A stretch of 64,000 nt of DNA. It comes from Capnocytophaga sp. oral taxon 338 str. F0234. Lineage in GTDB: Bacteria > Bacteroidota > Bacteroidia > Flavobacteriales > Flavobacteriaceae. The notes below the pieces were generated by a model that saw only the letters and a list, made by a program, of their open reading frames with translations, was not told the origin of the DNA and searched no databases. The first letter of the stretch is position 1, and the number at the start of each line of letters is the position of its first letter. The position numbers and the translations under genes are program-made. The stretch covers positions 677,751 through 741,750 of the forward strand of contig NZ_GL872413.1 in assembly GCF_000192225.1 (NCBI RefSeq), written 5' to 3'. Below are positions 35,205-44,712 of the stretch, one piece after another.

Positions 35205-37469
35205 CTAAATCTCCTTGTATTGGTCTTTGAAGTTCTTAAACAGTGTCATTAGGTTAATGATAGAACGAATCAATACCCGTGTTTCCAATAACAAACTGAA
35301 ATAAAGTTTGGTATTCTTGGGGCTGGACTCAGTGGTACGAATGTCGCGAATCTGTTTCTCTATCAGCTCAGAAATCTCATCCTTAATAGCATTTACATCC
35401 TTGATAAGCTGTGTTGTAGAATTGGAATACATGGAGATATTAAGGATTTCTAATATCTTCTGGAATTGGCGGTGCATTTTCTCAGAGATGGTCTTCAGGT
35501 TACGTATGTGATTGTATTTTAGCTTTTTGTGATTGTTATCCACATGAGTATAGCTAGTGTCCGCAATAAAGCTGATAGAGTTGGACATACTATGGAGGTA
35601 GTCCAAGATTAGAATATAGAACTTACTGGAAGTTACAGAACTATCATCAATGGAGCGGATAAAGTAATAAATATCACTTTTCAGATCTTCTATATCGGAG
35701 GAGAGAGCTTTGGCTTTCTTCTTACAAACTTTTAATCCCTTATGATTCTCTACCGCTAAGTTATCTATCACTTCATTGTAGAGTTCATCAATGGTTTGTA
35801 CGGCTCCTGCAATATTCTGGGAGCTAATTTTCATAATCCCACTGATGGTAATAAGGTCTTCTTTATTAAAACGTTTCTTCTGAGCCTCTTTCTCTTTTCT
35901 TTGTCTTTTCCGATAAGCAATAGCATTTCTAACGACCAGATAACCTACAAGGAATATCATGGTAATTAGGGCATAAATTTCCCCATAGAAGAGAATAGCA
36001 GCGATAATAAGCCCCATAACAAAGGCAGCGCCAGCGGTAATAAACCACCCTCCAATAACATTGAACACACCTGCTACGCGAAATACAGCAGATTCTCTCC
36101 CCCAAGCCCTATCAGCAAGTGAAGTACCCATAGCTACCATGAAGGTAACATAGGTAGTGGAAAGGGGAAGTTTGAAGGAAGTGCCTACAGCAATAAGGCT
36201 ACTGGAGACTACCAAATTGGTTGCTGCACGAATGACATCATAAGCAGGCTTGTCGTATGAGGAATCTTCTCTTTCTAAGGGTTTCTCAAAACGACTATTT
36301 ATACGTTCTAATATTTTCTTGGGAATAAATTCTTCCAACACAGAGGTAATCCATACACTGAAACGGACAATGCCACGAGAGAGCCCTGTAGCTTCAAATC
36401 TTTCTTTTCCAGTACTTTGCTGAGAGAGTTTCATCTCGGTTTGCATGACATGCAAAGTTTTCTTAGAGAACCATAAGGTAAGAATCATTAACAGACCAGC
36501 CAGCAGTAAGAATATCTGAGGAGTCTGTGCATTCTCTCGTAAAGCTTCCATCGTTAAGGAATGGTTGGGGGTTCCTGCAGCCTCCCATAGTTGAAAGGAA
36601 TCCCAAGCAGCGACAGGGACTCCAATGAAGTTAACCAAGTCATTCCCTGCAAAAGCCATAGCTAAAGCAAAAGTTCCTGAAAGAATAATTACCTTCCAGA
36701 TGCTTACCTTACACCAATAGAGTATTTGCCCTAAGAAAGCAAAGAAAATAAAAAAGCACCCCAGAAGAAGAGAGGTGTGGGTCTCTACCCATTCTAATTG
36801 CTCCTTATGAATAAAAGAAAGTCCTCCTAATCCTTTGATGATTAGAAAGTAACTTAAGGCAGTAAGGGAAATTCCTCCTACAATACCACTAAAGTAGCGC
36901 ATCCTCCTCTCAAAATTAAAGGTAAAGATAAGGCGTGTGATAAATTGTATAAAGGAACCTACTACAAAAGCAATGAATACCGACATAAAGATGGCTGAAA
37001 TTACCTGCCCTACCTTGCCTGTATTGATATAATCCGTTACAGCATCTATTACATGAATAATCCTATCATTGACCTTTAATTCCTTGACAAAAGCAACCCC
37101 TACAGAAGCTCCTAAAAGTTCAAAAACAATGGAGATAGTCGTGGAAGTGGGTAAGCCTATATTATTAAAGAAGTCTAAAAGAACAATATCTGCTAACATG
37201 ACGGAGGCAAAGATAACCATCAGTTCTTCAAAATAGAACATCTCCGGATTAAAGATACCTTTCTTGGCGATTTCCATCATTCCATTGGAGAAGATAGCTC
37301 CTATTCCAACCCCTATACTTGCCACTATCATAATAGTGCGAAGTTTGGCAGCACGTGAACTCACTGCGGAATTAAGAAAGTTCACCGCATCATTGCTCAC
37401 CCCTACAGTAAGGTCAAAAGTGGCTAAAACAAAAAGTGCAAAAAGGGTAAAGATATAAACCTGTTCCAT
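35205..37469 (-). CDS. inorganic phosphate transporter (PiT family) with PhoU-like tail
   Basis: 754 residues. The two PiT signatures are DLTVGVSNDAVNFLNSAV (N-terminal) and MAFAGNDLVNFIGVPVA (middle); a third conserved site is SFKLPLSTTYVTFMVAMGT. About twelve membrane segments reach residue 530, followed by a cytoplasmic helical region (about 545-740) resembling PhoU. It imports phosphate by ion symport. The fusion-length form, common in Bacteroidota, suggests built-in regulation by the PhoU-like part. Confidence 0.92.
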   Translation of the reverse strand: MEQVYIFTLFALFVLATFDLTVGVSNDAVNFLNSAVSSRAAKLRTIMIVASIGVGIGAIFSNGMMEIAKKGIFNPEMFYFEELMVIFASVMLADIVLLDFFNNIGLPTSTTISIVFELLGASVGVAFVKELKVNDRIIHVIDAVTDYINTGKVGQVISAIFMSVFIAFVVGSFIQFITRLIFTFNFERRMRYFSGIVGGISLTALSYFLIIKGLGGLSFIHKEQLEWVETHTSLLLGCFFIFFAFLGQILYWCKVSIWKVIILSGTFALAMAFAGNDLVNFIGVPVAAWDSFQLWEAAGTPNHSLTMEALRENAQTPQIFLLLAGLLMILTLWFSKKTLHVMQTEMKLSQQSTGKERFEATGLSRGIVRFSVWITSVLEEFIPKKILERINSRFEKPLEREDSSYDKPAYDVIRAATNLVVSSSLIAVGTSFKLPLSTTYVTFMVAMGTSLADRAWGRESAVFRVAGVFNVIGGWFITAGAAFVMGLIIAAILFYGEIYALITMIFLVGYLVVRNAIAYRKRQRKEKEAQKKRFNKEDLITISGIMKISSQNIAGAVQTIDELYNEVIDNLAVENHKGLKVCKKKAKALSSDIEDLKSDIYYFIRSIDDSSVTSSKFYILILDYLHSMSNSISFIADTSYTHVDNNHKKLKYNHIRNLKTISEKMHRQFQKILEILNISMYSNSTTQLIKDVNAIKDEISELIEKQIRDIRTTESSPKNTKLYFSLLLETRVLIRSIINLMTLFKNFKDQYKEI

Positions 37470-37620
37470 TCTTTTGTATTTTGGTGCAAATATCCGATTT
37501 TTTTATGAGAATTATGCTATAAAAGAAGAAGTTTTTTAAGGAATAATGGGGCTGTCTTGGAGAAGTCAGAAGTTCTATTGGATAATAAGAAGTGATCTTG
37601 AGGTACTAAATAAAGAAAAA

Positions 37621-37651
37621 GGGGAGGCTATCCTTTTCAGAAAGCCTCTCC
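37621..37651 (-). terminator. terminator of the porin gene
   Basis: GGGGAGGCT pairs with AGCCTCTCC (one mismatch). On the minus strand it is followed by CTTTTTCTTTATTT, 14 nt after the porin stop. Confidence 0.8.
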
Positions 37652-37664
37652 TCTTAGGAATTCC

Positions 37665-39008
37665 TTAAAATTTTGCTGAAAATATTTCTGGATTGATGTT
37701 GAGGCTACACCAGAACCAATCTTGGTAGCTGCGAGCGTTGGGAGTATTTTTGAGCGCTTTCGCTCCATCATTAGCAAAGTAAGTAGAGTACCCTACTTGC
37801 AATCCAATGAAGGATTGTAGTTTTAGGTTGTACACAAGGTCTATTTCACTGCCGAGACTATTGTGTTTCTTATCAGTTTTAAACTTAGCAGCGGGCGCAA
37901 AAAAGTGATAGGTAGCACTGAGGTTACTCTTTTCTCCAGTGCGTACATTGGCAGTAAGATAAGGATTAAGTAAGCCTACATTAGGGGTGAATCCTACATA
38001 ATAATAGTCCATAAAGCCATAGAACTTGTGGTTAGTACCACTGAAAGGATTGAAGGCTTTATCCTTGCCGGAGGTATCATCAGAAGCATTTCCACTGAGA
38101 TAATCTACTCCAGCAGTGAGTCCAAAGGAAGGGGTAACCCTATAACCTACATTTGCAGCGAGTAAGAAAGCACTCTTTTTAGCACCACTAGCATTTTTAC
38201 CTGTTTGCATATAGGCGGAAGCACTATAGCTTAACGGGTTGCTTTTGCCAGTATAATATGCTCCAAACGTTTGCATATTTTGGTCGGCACTGTTATCTGT
38301 ACGATATCCTAAATTAGCAAACAAGAATGATAGCTGTTGTGCTTCACTAATACTGTAATGGGCATGGAGGGCTTCTAAGTGTTGGTAGTCTTGTCCAGCC
38401 CCTGGGGTAAAGTGTTGCCCACTGGGGGTATTTACGTTCAATAATGCTGTTGCATTGCCCGACTGGTTGTAAGCAAAGAAACTGCGAAGAGTCCATTGTT
38501 CAGAAGGCATCCAGTTGAGATTCACAGCATCATGACTACGACCGGCAGGGTGCCAATCAAGTGACCCGAAGATACGATCATCATCTAAGGCGATTACCTG
38601 CCTACCAATCTTAGCATTGAGTGTATTGGCAAGTGGGAAAGCCGCATACGCTTCAAAGACCGACATGCCTCCTGTTCTATCCACCGCTTGTATTTGAGGG
38701 GCTTGTCCCCAAACGTTTACGTTCTGCAGAGAAACGTATAGATGCAAACGATCACTGTGCTTGTAGTCAAAGTTCAGTCGCAATCGGTTATTAGTGAGAA
38801 TAGCAGGGGCTTCTCCCTCTTGTAAAGGGCGATAGGCACCATTGCGATACTCAAGACGCGGGCGTAATTGAGCGGAAAGAGTGAAAGCATTTTGTGGCTC
38901 TGTATCCAAACCTTCTGTGGTAGAAATCTCTTCCTGTGCTTTCACTAGATTGGGACACAGAATAAAACCAATGCCCAATGTTGTGATAGATAAAAAATTA
39001 ACTTTCAT
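37665..39008 (-). CDS. alginate-export-type outer-membrane porin
   Basis: 447 residues. A signal peptide (1-24, ending VKAQ) is followed by a barrel of the alginate_exp/porin type: FTLSAQLRPRLEYRNGAYRP, RLRLNFDYKHSDRLHLYVSL, NAKIGRQVIALDDDRIFGSL. It ends in a Phe-containing strand (FSAKF). It is divergent from nrfHA and shares a symmetric promoter region with it, so it may be the nitrite/nitrate entry channel. That is inference; true alginate export is unlikely here. Confidence 0.75.
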   Translation of the reverse strand: MKVNFLSITTLGIGFILCPNLVKAQEEISTTEGLDTEPQNAFTLSAQLRPRLEYRNGAYRPLQEGEAPAILTNNRLRLNFDYKHSDRLHLYVSLQNVNVWGQAPQIQAVDRTGGMSVFEAYAAFPLANTLNAKIGRQVIALDDDRIFGSLDWHPAGRSHDAVNLNWMPSEQWTLRSFFAYNQSGNATALLNVNTPSGQHFTPGAGQDYQHLEALHAHYSISEAQQLSFLFANLGYRTDNSADQNMQTFGAYYTGKSNPLSYSASAYMQTGKNASGAKKSAFLLAANVGYRVTPSFGLTAGVDYLSGNASDDTSGKDKAFNPFSGTNHKFYGFMDYYYVGFTPNVGLLNPYLTANVRTGEKSNLSATYHFFAPAAKFKTDKKHNSLGSEIDLVYNLKLQSFIGLQVGYSTYFANDGAKALKNTPNARSYQDWFWCSLNINPEIFSAKF

Positions 39009-39089
39009 AATATGTCATATTTATAATTTTTGAAATTAATATAGTATTTTTATTTAGAATGAAAATAAAATACTGTAAATGATGTTCTT

Positions 39090-39128
39090 GCGTTGCAAAA
39101 TTAAAAATTTTTTTTAATTTTGCAACGC
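39090..39128. promoter_or_regulatory. symmetric face-to-face promoter pair, nrfH/porin
   Basis: An 18-bp perfect inverted repeat, GCGTTGCAAAATTAAAAA (39090-39107) and its complement (39111-39128), has a 3-nt centre. Plus strand: TTG 39093-39095, 19 nt, TAATTTTG 39115-39122 (to nrfH). Minus strand: TTG 39123-39125, 19 nt, TAATTTTG 39096-39103 (to the porin). Both promoters use the same DNA. Confidence 0.7.
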
Positions 39129-39163
39129 AGATATATTAAAAAGTTTAACTATATATAGTATAT

Positions 39164-39769
39164 ATGACAGTATCCAATAAAGAAACTCCAGTTAATAAGA
39201 ATCGCTTTTTTCGGTTCCTTATTCCTGCGTTAGTAGGAATACTGATAGGACTTAGTGGGTATGTATTTTATATCTCTAAGGCTCATTCCTACCTGTCCGA
39301 CGATCCTAATGCGTGCGTAAACTGCCATATTATGAAACCTGAGTATGCTACATGGTCTCATTCCTCACACGGACGTAATACCGTGTGTAACGATTGTCAT
39401 GTACCTCATGATAATGTGTTTCGCAAGTACTATTTCAAAGCTAATGATGGGCTTCGCCATGCGACCATGTTTACTTTTCGAATGGAACCCCAAGTAATAA
39501 AAATGCATGCTCCAGGACAAAAGGTAGTACAAGAGAACTGTATCCGTTGCCACAGTACTTTAGTCAGTGAAGTACAAGCGGGTGAGGTAACTGCCCCTAT
39601 GGCACATGCCAATAATGGTAAATTGTGCTGGGAATGCCATCGTGAGGTGCCACACAGCCGTGTACGTGGACTTAATGCTACTCCTGACGCTCCTGTACCT
39701 ATTATTGATGACATGAGCGCTAATATCCCCGATTGGCTACAAGAAATAGCCACTAAAAGTAAAAAGTAA
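39164..39769 (+). CDS. nrfH: cytochrome c nitrite reductase small subunit NrfH
   Basis: 201 residues. One N-terminal membrane anchor (about 15-35, FLIPALVGILIGLSGYVFYI) is followed by four CxxCH haem sites: CVNCH, CNDCH, CIRCH and CWECH. NrfH oxidises menaquinol and passes electrons to NrfA on the outer face of the inner membrane. The gene lies 25 bp upstream of nrfA. Confidence 0.96.
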   Translation: MTVSNKETPVNKNRFFRFLIPALVGILIGLSGYVFYISKAHSYLSDDPNACVNCHIMKPEYATWSHSSHGRNTVCNDCHVPHDNVFRKYYFKANDGLRHATMFTFRMEPQVIKMHAPGQKVVQENCIRCHSTLVSEVQAGEVTAPMAHANNGKLCWECHREVPHSRVRGLNATPDAPVPIIDDMSANIPDWLQEIATKSKK

Positions 39770-39794
39770 CACTAAAAATGAAATTATAATTTAT

Positions 39795-41267
39795 ATGATG
39801 ATGAAAAAGAAACATTGGTTAATTGCAGGTATATTGGCAATAGTTACCTTCTTATTAGGACTACTAGCAAGTTCAATAATGAATAGATCAACGGAAGCTA
39901 AAATAATTGCTAAAGAAGGTAATAACCTTGCCGATCAAGAGTGTCGTAATGAACTGTATGCACCGTTCTATCCTCGCGAGTATGACTCTTGGGCAGCTAC
40001 TGCCGATACCACTTTTCATTCTAAGTATATGAGCAGTCAAGATGACGATATGCTTGAGCAACGTCCTGAAATGGTCATACTTTGGGCAGGTTATGCATTC
40101 TCTAAGGAATACAATGCTCCGCGCGGACACATGCATGCCATTGAGGATGTTACCAAAATCCTCCGTACGGGTGCCCCTACCGATTCTACACATTCTCCCC
40201 AGCCAGGTACTTGCTGGACTTGTAAAAGCCCTGATGTACCTCGCCTAATGAAGAAAGTAGGATTGGAAGCTTATTATAGTGCTCCTTGGGACAAGTGGGG
40301 TAGTGAGATCGTAAACCCTATTGGTTGTGCTACTTGTCACAATACCAAAACAATGAGTCTTGCTATTTCTCAGCCTGCTCTTGTTGAGGCTTTTGCTCGC
40401 CAAGGTCGCGATATTAATAAGGCTACTCACCAAGAAATGCGTTCACTTGTATGTGCTCAGTGCCACGTAGAGTATTATTTCAAAGGAGATAAAAAATATC
40501 TTACCTTCCCTTGGGATGAGGGAAAAGCAGTGGAGGATATGGAGAAATATTATGATGAATCCGGTTGGACAGATTATGTCCACAAAATAAGCCGTACTCC
40601 TATTATCAAGGCACAACACCCTGACTTTGAAATTTCACAATTTGGTATCCACGCACAACGTGGTGTATCCTGTGCTGACTGTCACATGCCTTACAAAACC
40701 GATGGCGCTGTGAAATTCTCTGATCACCAAATTAGCAGTCCCTTACGTAACGTAACAGCAAGTTGCCAAACTTGCCACCGTCAAAGTGAAAAAGAATTGG
40801 TTAAAAATGTTGAAGACCGTCAAAATGCTGTATTCTCTTTGCGCAACCGTTTAGAAAAGCAATTGGCTAAGGATCACTTTAAAGCCAAATTCTTATGGGA
40901 TAATGGTGCTACTGAAGAACAAATGAAACCTATTTTGGCTTTGTTACGCAAATCTCAATGGCGTTGGGACTATATCACCGCTTCCCATGGTGCTGCTTTT
41001 CATGCTCCAGTAGAAGCTATGCGTGTACTTAGTGACGGTATGACTTTTGCTATGCAAGCCGAAACTGATATGGATAACCTCACTAACAAACTGAATATTA
41101 AAGCAGCTTTCGTAATGCCTGATATCAGCACTAAAGCCAAAGCTCAAAAAGAAATAGGTTTGGATATGGAAAAAGAAAAAGCTGCTAAGAAACGCTTCTT
41201 GGAGACAATCGTCCCTAAATGGATAGAAGAAGCCAAAAAAGAAGGTCGTTTAGTAACTCAAAAGTAA
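39795..41267 (+). CDS. nrfA: ammonia-forming cytochrome c nitrite reductase NrfA
   Basis: 490 residues. After a signal/anchor (7-25) there are five haem sites: the diagnostic active-site CWTCK plus CATCH, CAQCH, CADCH and CQTCH. The catalytic Tyr/His region is seen in ISQFGIHAQRGVSCADCHMPY. It reduces nitrite to ammonium with six electrons in the periplasm. ATG is possible at 39795, 39798 or 39801. It is followed by repeats and a strong terminator-like hairpin before resB. Confidence 0.98.
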   Translation: MMMKKKHWLIAGILAIVTFLLGLLASSIMNRSTEAKIIAKEGNNLADQECRNELYAPFYPREYDSWAATADTTFHSKYMSSQDDDMLEQRPEMVILWAGYAFSKEYNAPRGHMHAIEDVTKILRTGAPTDSTHSPQPGTCWTCKSPDVPRLMKKVGLEAYYSAPWDKWGSEIVNPIGCATCHNTKTMSLAISQPALVEAFARQGRDINKATHQEMRSLVCAQCHVEYYFKGDKKYLTFPWDEGKAVEDMEKYYDESGWTDYVHKISRTPIIKAQHPDFEISQFGIHAQRGVSCADCHMPYKTDGAVKFSDHQISSPLRNVTASCQTCHRQSEKELVKNVEDRQNAVFSLRNRLEKQLAKDHFKAKFLWDNGATEEQMKPILALLRKSQWRWDYITASHGAAFHAPVEAMRVLSDGMTFAMQAETDMDNLTNKLNIKAAFVMPDISTKAKAQKEIGLDMEKEKAAKKRFLETIVPKWIEEAKKEGRLVTQK

Positions 41268-41300
41268 TGATGAATTACAAATGACAATGTAGGGGCGAAT

Positions 41301-41400
41301 GGCAATTCGCCCATAAAACAAAATTTGCCTATATAACAAAAGGTAATTTGCCCATAAAACAAAAATTGTCTATATAGCAAGAGGCAATTTGCCCATATAG
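41301..41400. repeat. 41-bp tandem repeat, about 2.4 copies
   Basis: GGCAATTCGCCCATA at 41301, GGTAATTTGCCCATA at 41342 and GGCAATTTGCCCATA at 41383 give an exact 41-bp period. Most of each unit (CCCATAAAACAAAA, then TATATA) is shared. A related unit is at 62685-62755. It is not a CRISPR, since there are no unique spacers. Confidence 0.75.
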
Positions 41401-41411
41401 GCAATAAATAC

Positions 41412-41446
41412 AAACTTTGCCAAAGTCTCAAACTTTGGCAAAGTTT
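41412..41446. terminator. long perfect hairpin after nrfA
   Basis: A 15-bp perfect stem AAACTTTGCCAAAGT / ACTTTGGCAAAGTTT with loop CTCAA. The T-run is short, so it may be an intra-operon hairpin rather than a full terminator before resB-ccsA. Confidence 0.6.
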
Positions 41447-41546
41447 CTCATTAATAATATTTATTTTCATAATGACCCCTTAATTTATAATCTCTTTTGC
41501 AGATTGTTCCTCTTAGGAAGTTTTGGGGCTTTCTTTTCACTAACAA

Positions 41547-42752
41547 ATGAAGCAATATCCTTTCGCTGTTCTCGTAGCATGTGTATCCCTTATGATAGGG
41601 TTGGTACTACAACTCACCTTAGGGAGTATTAGCAAAAGCTGGTTTAGCTTTCCTTACAATGTGATAGAGGGCTTTGCCTTTGTGGTACTCACTACGGCTG
41701 TATATTTTATCTGTAGGAAAACGAACTTTATTGTACGCTTCTCTTCAGCACCTTTTGCTATTGTTACAGTCGTAACCCTTGGGACGCTCACTATCGGGTT
41801 AGGAAGTATCAATGTAAATCCTTAAGAAGTGGCTCATAGCTTCGTGGGCAAATTGGGCTTAGAGGATCTTACCAAAACGTGGTACTTTGGCATCATCTTC
41901 CTATTGGCACTGATGAATCTTTGGTTCTCTATCCTTAAGCGATCGATGGTATACCAACGAAAGAATATCCCTTTCCTCCTCAATCATTTTGGCTTATGGC
42001 TTACGATGTTCGCAGGTATATTGGGACAAGGTGATATTGTACGTCTCAAGATGAACTTATACAAGGATAAGCCCGAATGGCGTGCCTTTACGGAGGATAA
42101 CCAAATAGTACAACTCCCTCTTGCTTTAGAACTCAAGGAGTTCAGTATAGATATTTACCCTAATAAACTCTTCGTGATAGATTCCACAGGTTCAGCTTTA
42201 CCTAAGGAAAAACCACAGGGTTTTATGCTTGAGAAAGACGAGGAGAGTACCACATTACTTCACTGGAGGATTACCCTACACCAATATCTTGAAAAGGCAA
42301 TTCCAAATACCGATAGCACTTATGTGAATCATACTATGTGGGGAGCGACTAATGCAGCTAAAGTAACTGTAGAAGACCTTCGTACTCATCAGAAGAAAAC
42401 CGATTGGATATCAGCAGGGAATTTCCAATTTTCACCGCGTGCTATTGATTTGGACAAAGAACATACCTTAGTGATGGCACCCCCTGAGGCTCGCAAATTT
42501 CAATCAAAAATATTGGTGTACCAAAAAGGGAAAAATGAGATCCTGGAAGAGAAAATAGAGGTAAATCATCCTATCAAAGTAGATAGATGGCGCATATACC
42601 AGGTCAGTTATGATGAACGCATGGGACGTTGGTCAGAGCTCAGTGTCGTAGAGCTTATCTCTGACCCTTGGCTACCCTTAGTTTATGTTGGTATTTTCCT
42701 ACTTATTGCAGGAGGTGTAGCAATGCTCTTTGAGGTAAAAAATAAAAAGTAA
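41547..42752 (+). pseudogene. resB: ResB-like cytochrome c biogenesis protein, in-frame TAA
   Basis: Two open segments in the same frame: 41547-41822 (92 residues, three hydrophobic segments, ending GLGSINVNP) and 41829-42749 (308 residues starting at GTG; two N-terminal segments, a large periplasmic part, a C-terminal anchor IFLLIAGGVAMLFEV). Only TAA at 41823-41825 separates them (CCT TAA GAA GTG). Read through, they make one protein of about 402 residues of the ResB type, which with CcsA attaches haem to apocytochromes c (system II). A CAA to TAA change is the simplest cause; reinitiation at GTG giving two chains is possible. Confidence 0.75.
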
Positions 42753-42818
42753 AAAGTAAAAGGATTAGAGTTCTTAATCTATTCATAATGACAAATCATT
42801 AAAAATTAATCATTAATA

Positions 42819-43613
42819 ATGTGGTCTTATTTTGATATAGTAACCTATTTATCAGTAGCCTTGTGGCTATTAGGAGGGGTGCTTATTTATAGCAAAAACA
42901 GAGCCTTCAGAAAGATAGGGGTTATCGGTCATTTGGTGGCTACCTTAGGGGTAGGGGTTTTTATTGTGGCTCTTTGGCAAAGCTTAGAGCGTCCACCCTT
43001 ACGTACCCTTGCTGAAACACGTATTTGGTATGCCTTCTTTATGGGGCTTATAGGCTATGCTATCTACTTGCTCTATCGCCAAAAGTGGATGCTTAGTTAC
43101 TCGGCTGTAATGGGGATTGTGTTCGTAATGCTTACCTTCACTCACCCCGACACGATGAACAAAGCCCTGATGCCTGCCTTGCAGAGTGTATGGTTTATCC
43201 CACATGTTATCGTATATATCTTTGCTTATGCGATGCTGGGTATGGCTTCACTCACCGCTTTCTACGGCATCTATCGCTATAGAAAAGGACGAGAGGTACA
43301 TTCAGTATTCTTAATAACCGACCAGCTCATTAAGGTCGGCTACGTATTTCTCACCTTTGGCTTGCTCTTTGGAGCATTATGGGCTAAGGAGGCTTGGGGG
43401 CACTATTGGACGTGGGATCCTAAGGAAACATGGGCTTTTATCACATGGCTTGGCTATTTAGTGTATCTTCATCATAAGTACAATCACAAAGAAAAGAAAC
43501 CTTTTCAGAGCTTTGTAATTGTAGGAGTTGCTTTTCTTCTTCTGCTAATATGTTGGTTTGGTGTGAACTACCTACCTACAGCACAGATGAGTGTACATAC
43601 ATATTCAGGATAA
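42819..43613 (+). CDS. ccsA: cytochrome c biogenesis protein CcsA (system II)
   Basis: 264 residues with about eight membrane helices. The haem-handling WWD motif is WGHYWTWDPKETWAFITWL, with conserved flanking histidines (VWFIPHVIVYIFAY; YLHHK). With ResB it exports haem and ligates it to CxxCH motifs, here those of NrfH, NrfA and the nos cytochrome. It is the last gene of the nrf unit and overlaps menC tail to tail by 9 bp. Confidence 0.93.
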   Translation: MWSYFDIVTYLSVALWLLGGVLIYSKNRAFRKIGVIGHLVATLGVGVFIVALWQSLERPPLRTLAETRIWYAFFMGLIGYAIYLLYRQKWMLSYSAVMGIVFVMLTFTHPDTMNKALMPALQSVWFIPHVIVYIFAYAMLGMASLTAFYGIYRYRKGREVHSVFLITDQLIKVGYVFLTFGLLFGALWAKEAWGHYWTWDPKETWAFITWLGYLVYLHHKYNHKEKKPFQSFVIVGVAFLLLLICWFGVNYLPTAQMSVHTYSG

Positions 43614-44636
43614 GGAGGATGTAGGCTTGTACCAGAGTTTTCCTTTTTCTACTTTCAGAGAACTTGGAAAATTGTTGGTATAGAGACTTCCTGTGCCCAA
43701 ACCTTGTGGAATATTAGTCTTTAGGGTGAAAGTCCATTGAGCAATAGCAGAAAGCCCTACGTTTCCCTCAAGGGCTGAGGTAACCCACCAATCTATGTTT
43801 TCTTTTTCTGCAAGAGAAATCCATTCTTCACTACCTTTGTACCCGCCTATGAGTGAAGGCTTTAGGATAATATAGGCAGGTTTTATCCATTGAAGCATCT
43901 CTTCTTTCCGATAAGGGCAAACAATACCTATGAGTTCCTCATCCAAGGCAATGGGTAGGGGAGAGGTTTCACAAAGGTGAGCCATCGCCTCATACTGTCC
44001 TGCCCGAATAGGTTGTTCTATGGAGTGGAGCTGTAGGTCAGAAAGCCGTTTGAGTTTTTCCAAGGCATCGAGGGGCGAGAAGGCACCATTAGCATCTACC
44101 CGAAGTTCTATGTCAGAAGGTGTGTATTCCTGACGAATGCCTTTAAGGAGGTCATATTCTGTCTCAAAATCTATAGCCCCAATCTTCATCTTGATACAGT
44201 GGAAGCCTTGAGAGAGTTTTTCTCGTATTTGTTGCTGCATGAAGTTCTTATCACCCATCCATATGAGCCCATTGATGGGGATCGCCTCCTTCCCCTCTGT
44301 GAAGGCTGAGGGAAAAAGCACTCCTTCCTCTTGGGCTTCTAGTGAACGGAAAGCCTGCTCCACTCCAAACTGGATAGAGGGGTAGCTCTTGAGTTGTTCC
44401 CAAAGGATATCTTTGCCTAAGGAAATATGATTACAAGTCCATAGAAGTTTGCTGTGTTGGTAATCGGACAGGTTGTCTATACTTAGACCTGGCAGCGGAC
44501 TACATTCGCCTATACCATGACGTCCGTTATCTTCTATGGTCAGCAGCCAAGTAGGTTTCTCGGTTAGTACCCCACGCGAGGTACCCGCAGGTCGCTTGAA
44601 CTGTAGGGTATATTTTTGATAAGTAGCTTTCATCAT
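43605..44636 (-). CDS. menC: o-succinylbenzoate synthase
   Basis: 343 residues of the enolase superfamily. The catalytic and metal residues are visible in order: KMKIG (KxK), VDANGAF (Asp), SIEQPI (Glu), ALDEEL (Asp) and ILKPSLIGG (Lys). MenC dehydrates SHCHC to o-succinylbenzoate in menaquinone synthesis, and menaquinone is the electron source of NrfH. The substrate is assigned from family resemblance; a dipeptide epimerase is the main alternative. Confidence 0.82.
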   Translation of the reverse strand: MMKATYQKYTLQFKRPAGTSRGVLTEKPTWLLTIEDNGRHGIGECSPLPGLSIDNLSDYQHSKLLWTCNHISLGKDILWEQLKSYPSIQFGVEQAFRSLEAQEEGVLFPSAFTEGKEAIPINGLIWMGDKNFMQQQIREKLSQGFHCIKMKIGAIDFETEYDLLKGIRQEYTPSDIELRVDANGAFSPLDALEKLKRLSDLQLHSIEQPIRAGQYEAMAHLCETSPLPIALDEELIGIVCPYRKEEMLQWIKPAYIILKPSLIGGYKGSEEWISLAEKENIDWWVTSALEGNVGLSAIAQWTFTLKTNIPQGLGTGSLYTNNFPSSLKVEKGKLWYKPTSSLS

Positions 44637-44655
44637 TGTTTTTACAAATTAGCAA

Positions 44656-44663
44656 CAAAATTA
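44656..44663 (-). promoter_or_regulatory. -7 box of menC
   Basis: Minus-strand TAATTTTG, 20 nt before the menC ATG; divergent from the gldB promoter. Confidence 0.5.
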
Positions 44664-44686
44664 GTGATTTTTCCGATAAAAATTAT

Positions 44687-44694
44687 TATTTTTG
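44687..44694 (+). promoter_or_regulatory. -7 box of gldB-gldC
   Basis: TATTTTTG, 19 nt before the gldB ATG. Confidence 0.5.
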
Positions 44695-44712
44695 CCACTG
44701 AATTTTTAGAAG

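Noticed and set aside
39430-39753. Minus-strand frame opposite nrfH
   Set aside because: It is antisense to four intact haem motifs of nrfH; no independent evidence.
41301-41400. CRISPR array
   Set aside because: The repeated units are adjacent and nearly whole-length identical; there are no unique spacers and no cas genes.
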